DNA of 64,000 bases from Pseudomonadota bacterium (GTDB lineage Bacteria > Pseudomonadota > Gammaproteobacteria > Burkholderiales > Ferrovaceae). Below, piece after piece: positions 36,247 through 48,320 of the stretch; position 1 is the first letter of the stretch; every line of letters starts with the position of its first letter. The DNA is taken from the NCBI GenBank assembly GCA_021805725.1, contig JAJZEH010000037.1, positions 307,799 to 371,798 on the forward strand, read 5' to 3'. The translations under genes and the position numbers were made by a program. The notes below the pieces were generated by a model. The model made no database searches. It saw nothing but the letters and a program-made list of their open reading frames with translations, and had not been told where the DNA came from.

Positions 36247-39200
36247 TTGAACATATCAAAAATTTTCATTGAACGGCCGGTGGCGACTTCGCTCATCATG
36301 GTCGCACTGCTGCTGGCCGGATTCATCGCCTGGCGATATTTACCGCTTTCTGCCTTGCCCGAGGTGGACTATCCCACCATCGAGGTGACCACGCTCTATC
36401 CCGGCGCAGGCCCGGAAGTGACTGCATCTGCCATCACGGCGCCGCTTGAGCGCCAGTTCGGCCAGATGCCTGGCTTAAGCCAGATGAGTTCAACCAGTTC
36501 CGGTGGTGCTTCGGTGATCACCCTCCAGTTCGCCCTCAGCATGTCGCTTGATGTGGCCGAACAGCAAGTGCAGGAAGCCATCAATGCGGCCGGCACCTTT
36601 CTGCCTACCGACCTACCCATGCCTCCCCTCTATAACAAGGTCAACCCGGCCGATGCGCCCATCCTGACGCTGGCGGTTACCTCTCCTGCCATGACCCTGC
36701 CTCGTCTTCAGGACTGGGTGGACACGCGTCTAGTGCAAAAAATTTCACAATTACCTGGCGTCGGCATGGTCAGCATGGGCGGAGGCTTGCGCCCGGCAAT
36801 CCGGGTACAGCTTGATCCTGGTGCACTCGCCTTTCGTCAGTTGGGTTTTGAAGACGTGCGTACAGCAATCGTGAACAACAATGTCAACTTGCCCAAGGGC
36901 AGCTTCGACGGACCCGAGCGCTCTGCTGTGGTGGACGCAAGTGACCAGCTGCGTCAAGCCGGAGACTACCGCCAGATCATCATCGCCTATCTCAACGGCG
37001 CGCCCGTACGACTGGGAGATGTTGCCACCGTCACGGAAAGTGCAGAAGACACGCATCTGGCTGCCTGGCATAACCGTACCCCTGCCATTATCGTGAATGT
37101 GCAGCGTCAGCCCGGTGCCAACGTCATCGAGGTGTCAGACCGGGTCAAGGCACTGCTGCCGCAGCTGCAGCAATCCCTGCCCCAGTCAGTGGAAGTGTCT
37201 CTGCTCACGGATCGCACCACCACCATTCGCGCTTCAGTGCACGAAATTCAGTTCGAAATGCTGCTCGCCATCGCGCTGGTGGTGATGGTCATTTTTCTTT
37301 TTCTGCGCAATTTGCCCGCCACCATCATTCCGAGCGTTGCAGTGCCGCTGTCGCTGGTGGGCACGCTGGCATTCATGTATCTCGAGAACTTCAGCATCAA
37401 CAACCTGACGCTGATGGCCCTCACCATCGCCACCGGATTTGTGGTGGACGATGCCATCGTCATGATTGAAAACATAGCACGCTATCTGGAACAGGGCGAG
37501 TCACCCATGCAGGCAGCGCTCAAAGGAGCGCGCCAGATTGGGTTCACCATCATTTCCTTGACCATTTCCCTGATTGCAGTGCTGATACCACTTTTATTCA
37601 TGTCGGACGTGATCGGCCGCTTGTTCCGGGAATTTGCCATCACCCTGGCTGTGGCCATCATGATTTCTGCTGTGGTGTCCTTGACCCTTACACCCATGAT
37701 GTGTGCCCGCATCCTGGGCAAAACGCGGGAGAAAGCAGCTGTCACCGTTATTGGTGCCCGCACCAAAGCAGCCTTCGATCGGCTCATCGCTGCATACGGC
37801 AGCGCACTGGACTGGGTGCTGCGGCACCAGAAAGCCACCTTGTGGGTGGCTGTTGCCACGTTTGCCTTGACGGCCCTGCTGTACCTGTACATCCCCAAAG
37901 GATTTTTTCCGGTGCAGGACACAGGCATCCTCCAGGCCATCACTGATGCGCCCCAGTCCATTTCGTTTCAGGGAATGGCAGCGCGTCAGCAGGCTGTGGC
38001 CGAAACCCTGTTGCAGGACCCGGCCGTGGAAAGCCTGTCTTCCTTCATTGGGGTGGATGGCATCAACACCACCATCAACAGCGGGCGCCTCCTTATCAGC
38101 CTCAAACCTCTGGAAGCGCGCGGACCGGATGGCGGCGTCACCGAGGTGATGGCGCGATTGCGTCAGAGGCTGGCCAAGGTGGAAGGTATGCACGTTTATC
38201 TGCAACCCGTGCAGGACCTCACCATCGAGGACACCCTGTCTCGTACCCAGTTTCAGATGACGCTAGAGAGCCCCAAGCCAGAAGAGATACAGGAGTGGAC
38301 GACGAAGTTGGTGAGCCGTCTGCAGGCGCTGCCGCAACTCAAGGATGTGGCGAGCGATCTGCTCAATGACGGGCAGCGGGTGTACCTGGACATTGATCGC
38401 AACAATGCCGGTCGCCTTGGCGTGACCGTGGCGGCCATCGACAACGCGCTTTACGACGCTTTCGGACAGCGCATCATATCCACCATTTTCACGCAATCCA
38501 ATCAGTACCGTGTGGTACTTGAGGTGCTGCCTGAGTTCCGAAAAAACCCGAAGCAACTCGACAGTATCTACGTCACAGGGGCCCTTCCGGGTTCCGTGAG
38601 TGTGGGTGGGTTGGGGCCTGCCATTGTGCCCAACGCCACCAACTCACCCGGTGCTACCACCACCTCCGGTCCAATAACCGCCTCCGGCGGTGGCAACGTA
38701 CAGATTCCATTGAGCGAGCTGGTGCATGTCTCGGAACGCGTTGGTCCCCTCGCGATCCACCATTTGGGACAGTTTCCCTCCTCCACCATTTCATTCAATC
38801 TCAGCCGTGGGGTGTCGCTTGGCCAAGCGGTGGATGCCATCAATGCCGCCCAACAGGAGATTCACCTGCCTGAGAGCATCGAGACACGGTATCAGGGGGC
38901 CGCCCGGGCCTACCAAAAATCCCTTTCATCCACGTTGCTGTTGATCCTGGCCGCCGTGGTGACCATGTATATCGTGCTGGGCGTACTCTATGAAAGTTAC
39001 ATCCACCCCATTACGATCCTTTCCACCCTGCCCTCTGCCGGCGTGGGCGCGCTGCTGGCACTCTTCCTCACCGGCAACGACCTGGGCGTACTGGGCATCA
39101 TCGGGATCATTTTGCTGATTGGCATCGTCAAGAAAAATGCGATCATGATGATCGACTTTGCACTGGATGCCCAAAGAAACCAGGGATTAAGTGCGCTTGA

Positions 39201-39435
39201 CGCGATCAGGCAGGCTTGCTTGCTGCGCTTTCGTCCAATTTTGATGACTACCTTTTCAGCACTTTTCGCCGCATTGCCCCTGATGCTGGGCAGCGGCATA
39301 GGGGCCGAATTACGGCAGCCATTGGGGGTGACCATGGTGGGTGGCTTGCTGGCAAGCCAGTTGCTGACCCTGTTCACCACCCCGGTCATTTACCTGGCTA
39401 TGGACCGCCTGGCCACTCGCGCCAAATCACCATGA
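36247..39435 (+). CDS. mdtB: RND multidrug transporter subunit (MdtB-like)
   Basis: A 1062-residue RND pump subunit with a TTG start. The N-terminus ([21 protein letters not shown]) and [22 protein letters not shown] are standard for the family. The proton-relay region in TM4 reads [14 protein letters not shown]. The usual twelve transmembrane helices and two large periplasmic loops are evident. A Gly/Thr/Ser-rich insertion near residue 800 ([13 protein letters not shown]) is longer than in E. coli MdtB. MdtB and MdtC assemble together as a heterotrimer. Its stop overlaps the mdtC ATG by four bases. Confidence 0.92.
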   Translation: MNISKIFIERPVATSLIMVALLLAGFIAWRYLPLSALPEVDYPTIEVTTLYPGAGPEVTASAITAPLERQFGQMPGLSQMSSTSSGGASVITLQFALSMSLDVAEQQVQEAINAAGTFLPTDLPMPPLYNKVNPADAPILTLAVTSPAMTLPRLQDWVDTRLVQKISQLPGVGMVSMGGGLRPAIRVQLDPGALAFRQLGFEDVRTAIVNNNVNLPKGSFDGPERSAVVDASDQLRQAGDYRQIIIAYLNGAPVRLGDVATVTESAEDTHLAAWHNRTPAIIVNVQRQPGANVIEVSDRVKALLPQLQQSLPQSVEVSLLTDRTTTIRASVHEIQFEMLLAIALVVMVIFLFLRNLPATIIPSVAVPLSLVGTLAFMYLENFSINNLTLMALTIATGFVVDDAIVMIENIARYLEQGESPMQAALKGARQIGFTIISLTISLIAVLIPLLFMSDVIGRLFREFAITLAVAIMISAVVSLTLTPMMCARILGKTREKAAVTVIGARTKAAFDRLIAAYGSALDWVLRHQKATLWVAVATFALTALLYLYIPKGFFPVQDTGILQAITDAPQSISFQGMAARQQAVAETLLQDPAVESLSSFIGVDGINTTINSGRLLISLKPLEARGPDGGVTEVMARLRQRLAKVEGMHVYLQPVQDLTIEDTLSRTQFQMTLESPKPEEIQEWTTKLVSRLQALPQLKDVASDLLNDGQRVYLDIDRNNAGRLGVTVAAIDNALYDAFGQRIISTIFTQSNQYRVVLEVLPEFRKNPKQLDSIYVTGALPGSVSVGGLGPAIVPNATNSPGATTTSGPITASGGGNVQIPLSELVHVSERVGPLAIHHLGQFPSSTISFNLSRGVSLGQAVDAINAAQQEIHLPESIETRYQGAARAYQKSLSSTLLLILAAVVTMYIVLGVLYESYIHPITILSTLPSAGVGALLALFLTGNDLGVLGIIGIILLIGIVKKNAIMMIDFALDAQRNQGLSALDAIRQACLLRFRPILMTTFSALFAALPLMLGSGIGAELRQPLGVTMVGGLLASQLLTLFTTPVIYLAMDRLATRAKSP

Positions 39436-42400
39436 ACATGACCGGGGTGTTCATCCGTCGTCCCATCGCAACCACGTTGCTGACGGCCGCCGTCACGCTT
39501 TCTGGGCTGGTTGCCTTCAATCTTCTGCCCGTGGCACCGCTGCCCCAGGTGGATTTTCCGGCGGTAAACGTGCAGGTAAGCCTGCCAGGGGCCAGCCCAG
39601 AAACCATGGCAGCCACGGTGGCCACTCCCCTGGAGCGGACTCTGGGCCGCATCGCTGGCGTTGAAGAAATCACATCCAACAGTTCCACCGGGCAGACGGT
39701 GTTAAGCCTGGTATTCAATCTGGATCGCAACATCAATGGTGCCGCACGGGATGTGATGGCCGCCATCAATGCAGCCAGCGCACTGCTTCCAGCAAATTTG
39801 CCCCTCAATCCAATCTACCGCAAAGTCAACCCGGCCGACGCACCGATTCTCATCATGGCGCTTACTTCCTCCACCCTCAGCGCTGGGGAAATTTATGACG
39901 CTGCTTCCACCATTCTGGCGCAAAGGCTGTCCCAGGTAGATGGAGTGGGTCAGGTCACGGTAGGAGGCAGTTCATTGCCGGCAGTAAGGGTTGAACTAAG
40001 CCCATTGGCACTTGACCGCTACGGGGTGGGCCTGGAACAGACCCGCATTGCCATTGCCAGCACCAACACCAACCGCCCCAAGGGCTTCATTGAAGACGAC
40101 ACTCATCGCTGGCAGATCGAGGACAATGATCAGGCCATGAAAGCCAGTGAGTACCGGCCGCTCATCATCGCCTGGCGTAACGGTGCACCGATTCGTCTGA
40201 CGGACGTGGCCGAAATCAACGACTCGGTACAGGATCTGCGCAATCTGGGAATCGCAAATGGGCGTCGTGCCATCCTGCTGATCGTGAACCGCCAACCCAA
40301 TGCAAATATCATCGAAACCGTGGACCGCATCCGCGCACTGGTGCCCCACTTGCGCGCCTCAATTCCCAGCGCCATTGACCTGTCTGTAGTGATGGATCGC
40401 ACTCCCACCATCCGTGCTTCGCTGCATGACGTGGAGCGCACATTGCTCATTGCCACTGCCCTGGTCATCCTGGTGGTATTTCTGTTCCTTCGTGAACCCC
40501 ATGCGGCGTTAATTCCCAGCGTGGCCGTTCCGGTGTCGTTAATCGGCACCTTTGGCGTGATGTACCTGTGCGGCTACAGCCTGGACAACTTGTCCTTGAT
40601 GGCTTTGACCGTGGCCACCGGGTTTGTGGTGGACGATGCCATCGTGATGCTGGAAAACATTTCGCGCCACATAGAGGCTGGCGTCCCCCCACTGCAAGCC
40701 GCCCTGCAGGGTGCGAAAGAGGTCAGTTTTACGGTGATATCCATCAGTCTGTCACTGATTGCGGTGTTCTTGCCCCTGCTCCTGATGGGTGGACTGGTGG
40801 GCCGCATGTTCCAGGAGTTTGCCGTGGTGCTGTCGGTGGCTGTGATGGTCTCGCTGTTGATATCGCTCACCACCACCCCCATGATGTGTGCCCGCCTTCT
40901 CAAAAAAAGTTCAGGGCCGACAGAATCTGTGCTCCCGTCCACGCAACACAGGTTTCAGCGCTGGATGAGGGCCCCCTTGAACGAAATGCGCGACCGACTG
41001 GATGGTTTGCACCTTCATTATGAAAGGTCCCTGGCTTGGGCAGTGTCCCACAAACGGTGGATTATGCTGATGCTGTTCGCCACCATCATCCTCAATGTGT
41101 ACCTTTACATCATCGTTCCCAAAGGGTTCTTTCCCCAACAGGATACCGGGCGCCTGATTGGTCAGGTGCAGGCAGACCAGAGCATTTCATTTCAGGCCAT
41201 GCGCAGCAAGCTTGCTGAGTTCATCGCCCTGTGCAAGACCGATCCCGATGCTGAAAACGTGATCGGATTCACGGGCGGTTCTGCACGCAACACCGCGTTC
41301 GTGTTCATGACCTTGAAGCCACCTGGTGAACGTACCGTGCCATCCGATGCCGTGATAGCGCGTCTGCGCAAGAAGCTTGCCCAGGTGGCGGGCGCGAGCC
41401 TGTATTTTCAGGTGGTGCAGGATCTGCGCTTTGGCGGCCGCATGGGTAACGCCCAGTACCAGTACACCTTGCAAGGCAACGACCTGGAACAACTGCGTCT
41501 GTGGGCACCCAAAATCCTGGCAGCATTATCCAAGCTGCCGGAGCTTGCAGACGTCAATACCGACCAGCAGGACAAGGGGCTCAATGCTTATCTCACCTAT
41601 GATCGCGATACGGCGGGAAGGCTTGGAGTTTCTGCAAGCGCCATCGACCTTGCCCTGAACGATCTCTATGGCCAACGCATCATTTCGAACATCTACAACC
41701 CGTTGAACCAGTATCGCGTAGTGATGGAAGCAGCGCCCTCCTTTTGGCAATCGTCCGCCATGCTGGACCAGACTTACGTCACGGGCTCTAACGGAGCCAT
41801 CGTTCCACTCTCTGCCGTGGCACATTTCGCTTCCGGCAACGCGGCCTTGTCGGTCAACCACCAAGGCCAGTTTCCCGCAACCACCATCACCTTCAATCTG
41901 CCGCAGGGCGTTTCGCTTGGTCAGGCCACCCAGGCCATCGACCGGGCGTTTCTGCAATTGGGCGTGCCCGCATCGATTCAGGGTGCGTTTCAGGGTACTG
42001 CAAAAGTATTCCGTTCGTCGCTCTCCAGCCAGCCCCTGCTGATCATGGCAGCGCTATTGGCGGTCTACATCGTTCTGGGAATACTCTATGAAAGCCTGGT
42101 ACACCCCCTCACAATTCTGTCAACCTTGCCCTCTGCTGGAGTAGGTGCATTGTTGGCCCTGATGGGCACCGGTGTAGAATTCAGCCTGATGGCATTGATT
42201 GGCGTGATTTTGTTGATCGGGATTGTCAAGAAAAACGCCATCATGATGATCGACTTTGCCTTGCAGGCAGAACGACAGAACGGTATCCCGCCTGAAGAGG
42301 CCATCCTTCAGGCTTGCAAGCTGAGATTCAGGCCGATCATGATGACGACACTCGCCGCAATGCTGGGGGCGCTCCCGTTGGCCGTGGGCTGGGGTGTTGG

Positions 42401-42572
42401 TTCGGAGTTGCGTCGACCGTTGGGTATTTCGATAGTTGGGGGGCTTGCCGTTAGCCAAATTCTGACCCTTTACACCACGCCAGTGGTTTATATTTATCTG
42501 GATCGCATCCGTACCGCCATGCTGTCACGTTTCCGCTCCTTGTTCCTGCGACCCGGCCATGAAGCTCGTTAA
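39432..42572 (+). CDS. mdtC: RND multidrug transporter subunit (MdtC-like)
   Basis: 1046 residues from the ATG at 39432 (ATGA overlap with the mdtB stop); the longer frame upstream lies inside mdtB. It begins [19 protein letters not shown] and carries [14 protein letters not shown], the TM4 acidic pair. It is clearly paralogous to the previous gene but distinct along its whole length, the MdtB/MdtC situation. The overlap and order mdtA-mdtB-mdtC plus outer-membrane factor match known mdtABC-type operons, which export bile salts, novobiocin and some metals in E. coli. Substrates here are unknown. Confidence 0.92.
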   Translation: MNMTGVFIRRPIATTLLTAAVTLSGLVAFNLLPVAPLPQVDFPAVNVQVSLPGASPETMAATVATPLERTLGRIAGVEEITSNSSTGQTVLSLVFNLDRNINGAARDVMAAINAASALLPANLPLNPIYRKVNPADAPILIMALTSSTLSAGEIYDAASTILAQRLSQVDGVGQVTVGGSSLPAVRVELSPLALDRYGVGLEQTRIAIASTNTNRPKGFIEDDTHRWQIEDNDQAMKASEYRPLIIAWRNGAPIRLTDVAEINDSVQDLRNLGIANGRRAILLIVNRQPNANIIETVDRIRALVPHLRASIPSAIDLSVVMDRTPTIRASLHDVERTLLIATALVILVVFLFLREPHAALIPSVAVPVSLIGTFGVMYLCGYSLDNLSLMALTVATGFVVDDAIVMLENISRHIEAGVPPLQAALQGAKEVSFTVISISLSLIAVFLPLLLMGGLVGRMFQEFAVVLSVAVMVSLLISLTTTPMMCARLLKKSSGPTESVLPSTQHRFQRWMRAPLNEMRDRLDGLHLHYERSLAWAVSHKRWIMLMLFATIILNVYLYIIVPKGFFPQQDTGRLIGQVQADQSISFQAMRSKLAEFIALCKTDPDAENVIGFTGGSARNTAFVFMTLKPPGERTVPSDAVIARLRKKLAQVAGASLYFQVVQDLRFGGRMGNAQYQYTLQGNDLEQLRLWAPKILAALSKLPELADVNTDQQDKGLNAYLTYDRDTAGRLGVSASAIDLALNDLYGQRIISNIYNPLNQYRVVMEAAPSFWQSSAMLDQTYVTGSNGAIVPLSAVAHFASGNAALSVNHQGQFPATTITFNLPQGVSLGQATQAIDRAFLQLGVPASIQGAFQGTAKVFRSSLSSQPLLIMAALLAVYIVLGILYESLVHPLTILSTLPSAGVGALLALMGTGVEFSLMALIGVILLIGIVKKNAIMMIDFALQAERQNGIPPEEAILQACKLRFRPIMMTTLAAMLGALPLAVGWGVGSELRRPLGISIVGGLAVSQILTLYTTPVVYIYLDRIRTAMLSRFRSLFLRPGHEAR

Positions 42573-43974
42573 CCAAATTTTCCACATGGCAGCAGCGACC
42601 TTCGTTGTTGTGCTGTCTGGCTGCGCCGTTGGCCCGGACTATGAACGCCCTTCGGTGCCCACGCCGCAATCTTTCGCCGTGCCGTCAGGCTGGAAGGTTG
42701 CCGAACCTCACGATGCGGAGATTCCAGCCGATTGGTGGAAGATGTTCAACGACCCTGTACTTGCAGCTTATGAGCAGAAGGTGGCCCAGTCCAACCAGAC
42801 GCTGGCGCAGCGGGAAGCTGCCCTGCGCCAGGCGCGCGCTTTGGTACAGATTGCCCAAGCCGGCCTTTTTCCAACCCTCAATGCCGCCGCTGGTAGTACC
42901 CGCAACCGGGCCTCTGCGGGTGCCATCGGTCTTGCCCAGGGAAAGATTTACGACAACTATCTGCTTGCCGCCCAGGCCAGTTGGGAGCCCGACTTGTGGG
43001 GTTCGGTTCGCCGTTCCATCGAATCCAATACGGCGTCCATGCAGGCCAGTGCTGGCCAACTGGCCGCCTCGAGGCTCTCCCTTCAAAGCCAGCTTGCGGT
43101 GGATTATTTTCAGCTGCGCGCAGACGATGCACAAAAGAAAATATTGACCGATACAGTTGACGCCTACCAGAAATTCCTTGACCTGACCCGGAGTCGCTTT
43201 GACCAAGGTGTGGCAGCACAAACGGACGTGCTGCAAGCCGAAGGCCAGTTGCGCAGCACCGAGGCCTTGTTGCTGGACATAGGCATACAGCGGGCACAAC
43301 TGGAGCATGCGATTGCAGTTCTGACGGGGACTCCGACCTCAGAGTTTCATATTCCGGAATCCCCCCTCGGTACGGACGTTCCACGGATTCCACTGACCGT
43401 TCCTTCCGTGTTGCTGGAACGGCGGCCTGATGTGGCATCGGCAGAACGCAGTGCCGCAGCGGCGAGCGCCCAGATCGGGGTAGCCAAGGCAGCCTTTTTT
43501 CCGGCCTTGAGCATCAACGGCTCCATGGGCTTTCAAAACAGCGCTTACAATAATCTGGTAAACCAACCCAATTCCATGTGGAGCTTGACCCCCCAGTTTT
43601 TGCTACCCATATTCAATGCCGGCCTGCTCGCAGCCGGGGTTGATCAGGCCGTGGCCGTATACGACCAGTCCGTGGCCAATTACCGGGAAGTGGTGCTGGA
43701 AGCCTTCCAGAACGTTGAGGACAATCTGGTGGCAGCGGCCGTACTCAGTCATGAAATCAAGGTGCAGGACGAGGCGGTGCGTGCCGCTCGTAGCACGCTG
43801 GTTCTGACAACCAGCCAGTACCGGGAGGGAATCGTGAATTATCTCAATGTCATCACGGCGCAGACCACCCTACTGACAAACGAGTTGACCGAATTAAACC
43901 TGCGCAGTCGCCAATACGCGGCGAGCGTACAATTAATCGTTGCCTTGGGCGGTGGATGGGGTGACACACAGTGA
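42559..43974 (+). CDS. outer-membrane efflux lipoprotein (NodT/OprM family)
   Basis: A 471-residue TolC-like channel subunit. The lipoprotein signal ends VVLSGC (Cys22), followed by AVGPDYERP, a segment nearly universal in OprM/NodT proteins. Repeated coiled-coil and beta-strand halves ([20 protein letters not shown] and [24 protein letters not shown]) give the usual duplicated layout. It starts 14 bases inside mdtC, so it should be expressed with the pump and provide its exit duct. Confidence 0.92.
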   Translation: MKLVNQIFHMAAATFVVVLSGCAVGPDYERPSVPTPQSFAVPSGWKVAEPHDAEIPADWWKMFNDPVLAAYEQKVAQSNQTLAQREAALRQARALVQIAQAGLFPTLNAAAGSTRNRASAGAIGLAQGKIYDNYLLAAQASWEPDLWGSVRRSIESNTASMQASAGQLAASRLSLQSQLAVDYFQLRADDAQKKILTDTVDAYQKFLDLTRSRFDQGVAAQTDVLQAEGQLRSTEALLLDIGIQRAQLEHAIAVLTGTPTSEFHIPESPLGTDVPRIPLTVPSVLLERRPDVASAERSAAAASAQIGVAKAAFFPALSINGSMGFQNSAYNNLVNQPNSMWSLTPQFLLPIFNAGLLAAGVDQAVAVYDQSVANYREVVLEAFQNVEDNLVAAAVLSHEIKVQDEAVRAARSTLVLTTSQYREGIVNYLNVITAQTTLLTNELTELNLRSRQYAASVQLIVALGGGWGDTQ

Positions 43975-43997
43975 TCATAAAACGGGATAATGGGCTC

Positions 43998-46079
43998 ATG
44001 ACACAATCCGAGCCTGCATTTTTCAATCTCTACAGCCACGGGTTCGTCCGAGTCGCTGTGGCCATTCCTGAAGTTCGCGTCGCCGACCCTGCGTGGAATG
44101 CAGCGCGCACGCTTGAGCTCATGCGCCAGGCGGCGGATCAACAGGCCTGCCTCGTGGTCTTTCCGGAGCTGGGTCTCACTGCATATTCCTGCGAAGACCT
44201 GTTCCACCAGGAGGCCCTCCAGGAAGCAGCCCTGCAGGCGCTGGTTCAGGTCATCAAAGAAGGCAGCAAGTTGCCCATTGTGGCAGTGGTCGGCCTTCCC
44301 ATCCGGCACCGGGGCCAGTTGTTCAATTGCGCTGCGCTGGTCTGTGGCGGCCAGGTTTTAGGCATCGTGCCCAAAACCTACCTTCCCAACTATCGTGAAT
44401 TCTACGAAGCCCGCCATTTTGTTTCAGGCGACAGCATACGGGCAGAAACCCTGAACCTCCCGGGCTTTTCAGACATTCCATTCGGCACCCGCCTGTTGTT
44501 CCAGGCCAGCAATCAACCCCTGCTGACCATCGCCGCAGAAATCTGCGAAGATCTGTGGGTTCCCATTCCCCCCTCCAGCGTGGCTTCTCTGGCAGGTGCC
44601 ACTCTCATCGTGAACCCTTCTGCGTCCAATGCCACCATTGGCAAGGAGTCCTACCGTCGTCAACTGGTTTCCAACCAGTCGGCCCGTTGCCTTGCGGCCT
44701 ATCTCTACAGCGCTTCGGGCCGGGGAGAGTCCTCGACCGACCTTGCCTGGGATGGCCATGGTCTGATTGCCGATTACGGCGAAATCAAGGCGGAAAGTGT
44801 CCGTTTCGAGGACAAGGACCAACTCATCCTTGCTGACGTGGATCTGGTGCGCCTGCACCAGGAGCGCATGCGTCAGAACACCTTTACTGAAACGATTCGA
44901 CGCCATGAAGATGCCGTTGCGGAGATGGTGACCATCCCATTTGAGCTACCGTTTCCCCAGAGCCATCATTTACCATTGCGTGATCCGCCCCTGCGCTACC
45001 CTTACGTGCCCAATAACCCGCTGTTGCGGGACGAACGATGCCGCGATGTGTTCAATATTCAGGTGCAGGGCCTGACCACACGACTTCGCGCCACCGGACT
45101 GCAAAGGCTCGTCATCGGAATCTCGGGTGGGCTTGATTCAACCCATGCGCTGCTGGTGGCCATTGCGGTGCTGGACGGCATGAAGTTGCCGCGCAGAAAC
45201 CTTCTTGCCTTCACAATGCCGGGGTTTGCCACGTCACAGAAATCCCTGGGGCTTGCCCATCAACTGATGCAGGCCCTGGATGTGAGCGCTACCGAGATCG
45301 ACATTCGGCCCAGTTGCCTGCAAATGCTCAAGGATATCGCTCACCCGTTCCATGACGGCCATCCGGTTTATGACGTCACATTCGAGAACGTACAGGCCGG
45401 AGAGCGCACCAGTCATTTGTTTCGCTTGGCCAACCAGAATGCCGGACTGGTGGTGGGGACGAGCGATCTCAGCGAACTGGCGTTGGGATGGTCTACCTAC
45501 GGCGTGGGCGATCATATGGCGCATTATCACGTCAATGCAAGCGTTCCAAAAACGCTGATCCAGTACCTCATTCACTGGGTCAAGGATGGCGGCAAAATGG
45601 GTCTGGAGGTGTCCGCCATTCTTGACACGGTGCTGGCCAGCGACATTTCTCCGGAATTGATCCCCGCCGAGCAGCCGGAAAGTGTTCAACGGACCGAAGA
45701 CACCGTGGGGCCCTATGCCCTCCAGGACTTCAGCCTGTACCACATTCTGCGTTTTGGCTTCGACCCGGCTCGTGTGGCTTTCATGGCCTGGTGCGCCTGG
45801 AATGACAAGACGCGCGGCGAATGGCCGCATATTCCAGAAGAAAAGCGGGCACAGTATGGAATTGACGAAATCCGGCGCTGGTTGATTGTTTTTGTGAAAC
45901 GGTTTTTTCAGGATAGTCAGTTCAAACGCTCCTGCATTGCCAATGCCCCCAAGGTTGGATCGGGGGGATCCCTGTCCCCACGCGGGGACTGGCGCGCTCC
46001 CAGTGATGCCGTGGCAACGGTCTGGCTGCGAGCCCTGGATCAGGTTCCCGAACAGGAACCTCATAAAAAGAAACCCTGA
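43998..46079 (+). CDS. nadE: glutamine-dependent NAD+ synthetase
   Basis: 693 residues from the ATG at 43998; a GTG at 43971, overlapping the stop of the efflux gene, is an alternative. The N-terminal nitrilase-type glutaminase has Glu57, Lys126 and Cys183 (VVFPELGL, PKTYLPNYREF, ICEDLW). The C-terminal synthetase domain has the ATP pyrophosphatase loop GISGGLDS at 374-381 and LVVGTSDLSELALGWSTYG. It converts nicotinate adenine dinucleotide to NAD using glutamine nitrogen. It sits oddly behind an efflux operon but is followed by nudC, another NAD enzyme, sharing one base. Confidence 0.95.
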   Translation: MTQSEPAFFNLYSHGFVRVAVAIPEVRVADPAWNAARTLELMRQAADQQACLVVFPELGLTAYSCEDLFHQEALQEAALQALVQVIKEGSKLPIVAVVGLPIRHRGQLFNCAALVCGGQVLGIVPKTYLPNYREFYEARHFVSGDSIRAETLNLPGFSDIPFGTRLLFQASNQPLLTIAAEICEDLWVPIPPSSVASLAGATLIVNPSASNATIGKESYRRQLVSNQSARCLAAYLYSASGRGESSTDLAWDGHGLIADYGEIKAESVRFEDKDQLILADVDLVRLHQERMRQNTFTETIRRHEDAVAEMVTIPFELPFPQSHHLPLRDPPLRYPYVPNNPLLRDERCRDVFNIQVQGLTTRLRATGLQRLVIGISGGLDSTHALLVAIAVLDGMKLPRRNLLAFTMPGFATSQKSLGLAHQLMQALDVSATEIDIRPSCLQMLKDIAHPFHDGHPVYDVTFENVQAGERTSHLFRLANQNAGLVVGTSDLSELALGWSTYGVGDHMAHYHVNASVPKTLIQYLIHWVKDGGKMGLEVSAILDTVLASDISPELIPAEQPESVQRTEDTVGPYALQDFSLYHILRFGFDPARVAFMAWCAWNDKTRGEWPHIPEEKRAQYGIDEIRRWLIVFVKRFFQDSQFKRSCIANAPKVGSGGSLSPRGDWRAPSDAVATVWLRALDQVPEQEPHKKKP

Positions 46080-46915
46080 TGGATTTTCAACCGCTCCTGG
46101 AAGTGCCCGATCAATCCACAGGCGACCCGTTCTGGTTTATCTTCCAGGGGTCGCAACTGTTGGTCACTCACTCTGAGGGCCCTGTCGGATTGCCAGACGA
46201 CAGGGTGACCGCCCTGCTTGCCAGCGCCATTGTGCGCCGCCACGTCATTGGCCAACTGGAAGGACGCATCTGTCACGCCCTCGAAGTGGGCCCCCAAACG
46301 CCACCGCCTGCGGGTTACGCTTTTTCCGGTTTGCGCACATTGTTTGGTCGTGCCGAAGATGTTCTCCTGGCGCTTGCCGGGCGCGCGCTGCAGATCATTG
46401 ACTGGGACCGTACCCATTTGTACTGCGGTCGCTGCGGCACACCCACCGATTTGCGTGCACATGAACGCGCCCGCACCTGCCCCACATGTCAGTTGGTGGC
46501 TTATCCACGCATTGCGCCCGTGGTCATGGGGCTCATCTTGCGCGGGCAGGAGCTGCTGTTGGCGCGCAGCCCGCATTTTGCCCCTGGCGTCTACAGCGCC
46601 ATTGCTGGTTATTGCGAACCAGGGGAAAGCCTTGAAATGGCCCTGAAGCGCGAAATTCGCGAAGAGGTTGGCCTGGAGGTCAGGGACATCCAGTATTTTA
46701 AAAGCCAGTCCTGGCCCTTCCCACACTCCCTGATGGTAGCCTTTACTTGCCAATATCAGTCCGGATTGATCGTGCCGCAACCTGATGAAATAGAAGATGC
46801 ACGCTGGTTTTCGACCGAGGCGCTACCTTTGCTTCCTCACCCAGTCAGCATCGCCCGCCAACTCATTGACGCCACCCTATCACTCATGAAATCCCGCCAA
46901 CATGCCCTTCATTGA
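46079..46915 (+). CDS. nudC: NADH pyrophosphatase / decapping Nudix hydrolase
   Basis: A 278-residue Nudix hydrolase. Four zinc cysteines are at 116, 119, 134 and 137 (YCGRCG and CPTC). The Nudix box runs from GYCEPGESLEMALKREI into REEVGLEV, and SQSWPFPHSLM is the NADH-specific motif of NudC. It splits NAD(H) to NMN and AMP and can remove NAD caps from RNA. The ATG shares one base with the nadE stop, so synthesis and turnover of NAD are coupled genetically. Confidence 0.94.
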   Translation: MDFQPLLEVPDQSTGDPFWFIFQGSQLLVTHSEGPVGLPDDRVTALLASAIVRRHVIGQLEGRICHALEVGPQTPPPAGYAFSGLRTLFGRAEDVLLALAGRALQIIDWDRTHLYCGRCGTPTDLRAHERARTCPTCQLVAYPRIAPVVMGLILRGQELLLARSPHFAPGVYSAIAGYCEPGESLEMALKREIREEVGLEVRDIQYFKSQSWPFPHSLMVAFTCQYQSGLIVPQPDEIEDARWFSTEALPLLPHPVSIARQLIDATLSLMKSRQHALH

Positions 46916-48320
46916 ACGCCTTGGAGGGATCGTAGGCCCTGCAGGGCTGGTTACAGACCCCAGCGATCTTGCGCCTTACAACACGGATTGGCGCGGTCGA
47001 TACCATGGCGATGCGGCAGTGGTGGTAAAACCCGCAAGTACAGCCGAAGTTGCGGCCGTGGTACGGGCCTGCCACGAAAACAGGGTTGCAATCGTGCCTC
47101 AGGGGGGCAACACCAGCCAGTGCGGTGCCTCCATTCCACGACCGGGCCATAATGAAATCATACTGAACCTGTCGCGGATGAACCGCATCCTGGCTACAGA
47201 CTGGGACAACGATACCTTGACCTGTGAAGCAGGTACAGTTCTGGCCACGGTGCAGAACACCGCCAGCCAGGGGGGGCACCTGTTTCCCCTTAGCATTGCC
47301 TCCGAGGGCAGCGCTGAGATTGGCGGCATCATTTCCACCAATGCCGGGGGCACAGCAGTATTGCGCTACGGGAACATGCGCAGCCTGGTGCTGGGTCTCG
47401 AAGTCGTATTATCCGATGGACGCATCTGGAACGGCCTACGGGGCTTGCGCAAAGACAATAGCGGGTATGACCTCAAGCAATGGTTCATCGGTGCCGAAGG
47501 CACCTTGGGCATCATCACTGCAGCGGTATTACGCCTGTTTTCACTGCCCCATGAACGAGCCACTGCCTGGGTGGCCCTCGACACGCCGCGGGATGCCGTG
47601 GCGTTGCTTGGATATCTCAAGACGCGCAGCGGTGATCGGGTGACAGGGTTTGAGCTGGTTTCGAACTCTGCCCTGCAAATGGTGCTTCACCATATTCCGG
47701 GTAGTCAGGACCCGTTAAGGCAATCGTCGCCCTGGTATGTCCTGGTGGAAATGGATGATACGGACCCGGGATCCGATCCCCATGCGGTGCTTGAGGACAG
47801 TCTGGCCGAAGCCCTGCGTTCCGACTTGATCACCGACGCCGCATTGGCCCAAAGCGAAGCGCAGGCTGATACGCTATGGGCCCTGCGCGAGCAGATTTCC
47901 GAGGCACAACGACTGGAAGGCATCAGCATCAAACACGACATCAGCGTTCCTGTCAGCAGGATTCCTGATCTGATCAAGGAAGCCACTGCGCGACTGGAAG
48001 CGCAGTATCCCGGAATTCGGCTGCTGTGCTTCGGGCATGTGGGCGACGGAAATCTGCATTACAACCTATCCAAACCCAACCGTCTGGATAATGCTGAATT
48101 CATTGAACAAACCCTGGCCGTCAACCGCATCGTGCACGATACCGTGGATCGTCTGGGTGGCAGCATCAGTGCAGAACACGGCATTGGCCAGCTGAAGGTA
48201 GACGAACTCGCACGCTATAAAAATCCAGTAGAACTCGATTTGATGAAAAGCATCAAGCACACGCTAGACCCCCTGGGTTTGATGAACCCGGGAAAGATTT
48301 TTCACGCTACCAAAGAATGA
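46902..48320 (+). CDS. FAD-linked 2-hydroxyacid oxidoreductase (GlcD/D-2-hydroxyglutarate dehydrogenase type)
   Basis: A 472-residue flavoprotein of the VAO/PCMH family. The FAD-binding domain shows IVPQGGNTSQCGASIP and EIGGIISTNAGG. The C-terminal oxidase domain has CFGHVGDGNLHYN and ISAEHGIGQLK, the metal/substrate signature of D-lactate and D-2-hydroxyglutarate dehydrogenases and GlcD. No FeS partner (GlcF) is adjacent, so a single-subunit dehydrogenase is more likely than glycolate oxidase. It overlaps nudC by 14 bp and is the last gene of the long plus-strand run. Its stop overlaps the convergent peptidase gene by 14 bp. Confidence 0.87.
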   Translation: MPFIERLGGIVGPAGLVTDPSDLAPYNTDWRGRYHGDAAVVVKPASTAEVAAVVRACHENRVAIVPQGGNTSQCGASIPRPGHNEIILNLSRMNRILATDWDNDTLTCEAGTVLATVQNTASQGGHLFPLSIASEGSAEIGGIISTNAGGTAVLRYGNMRSLVLGLEVVLSDGRIWNGLRGLRKDNSGYDLKQWFIGAEGTLGIITAAVLRLFSLPHERATAWVALDTPRDAVALLGYLKTRSGDRVTGFELVSNSALQMVLHHIPGSQDPLRQSSPWYVLVEMDDTDPGSDPHAVLEDSLAEALRSDLITDAALAQSEAQADTLWALREQISEAQRLEGISIKHDISVPVSRIPDLIKEATARLEAQYPGIRLLCFGHVGDGNLHYNLSKPNRLDNAEFIEQTLAVNRIVHDTVDRLGGSISAEHGIGQLKVDELARYKNPVELDLMKSIKHTLDPLGLMNPGKIFHATKE

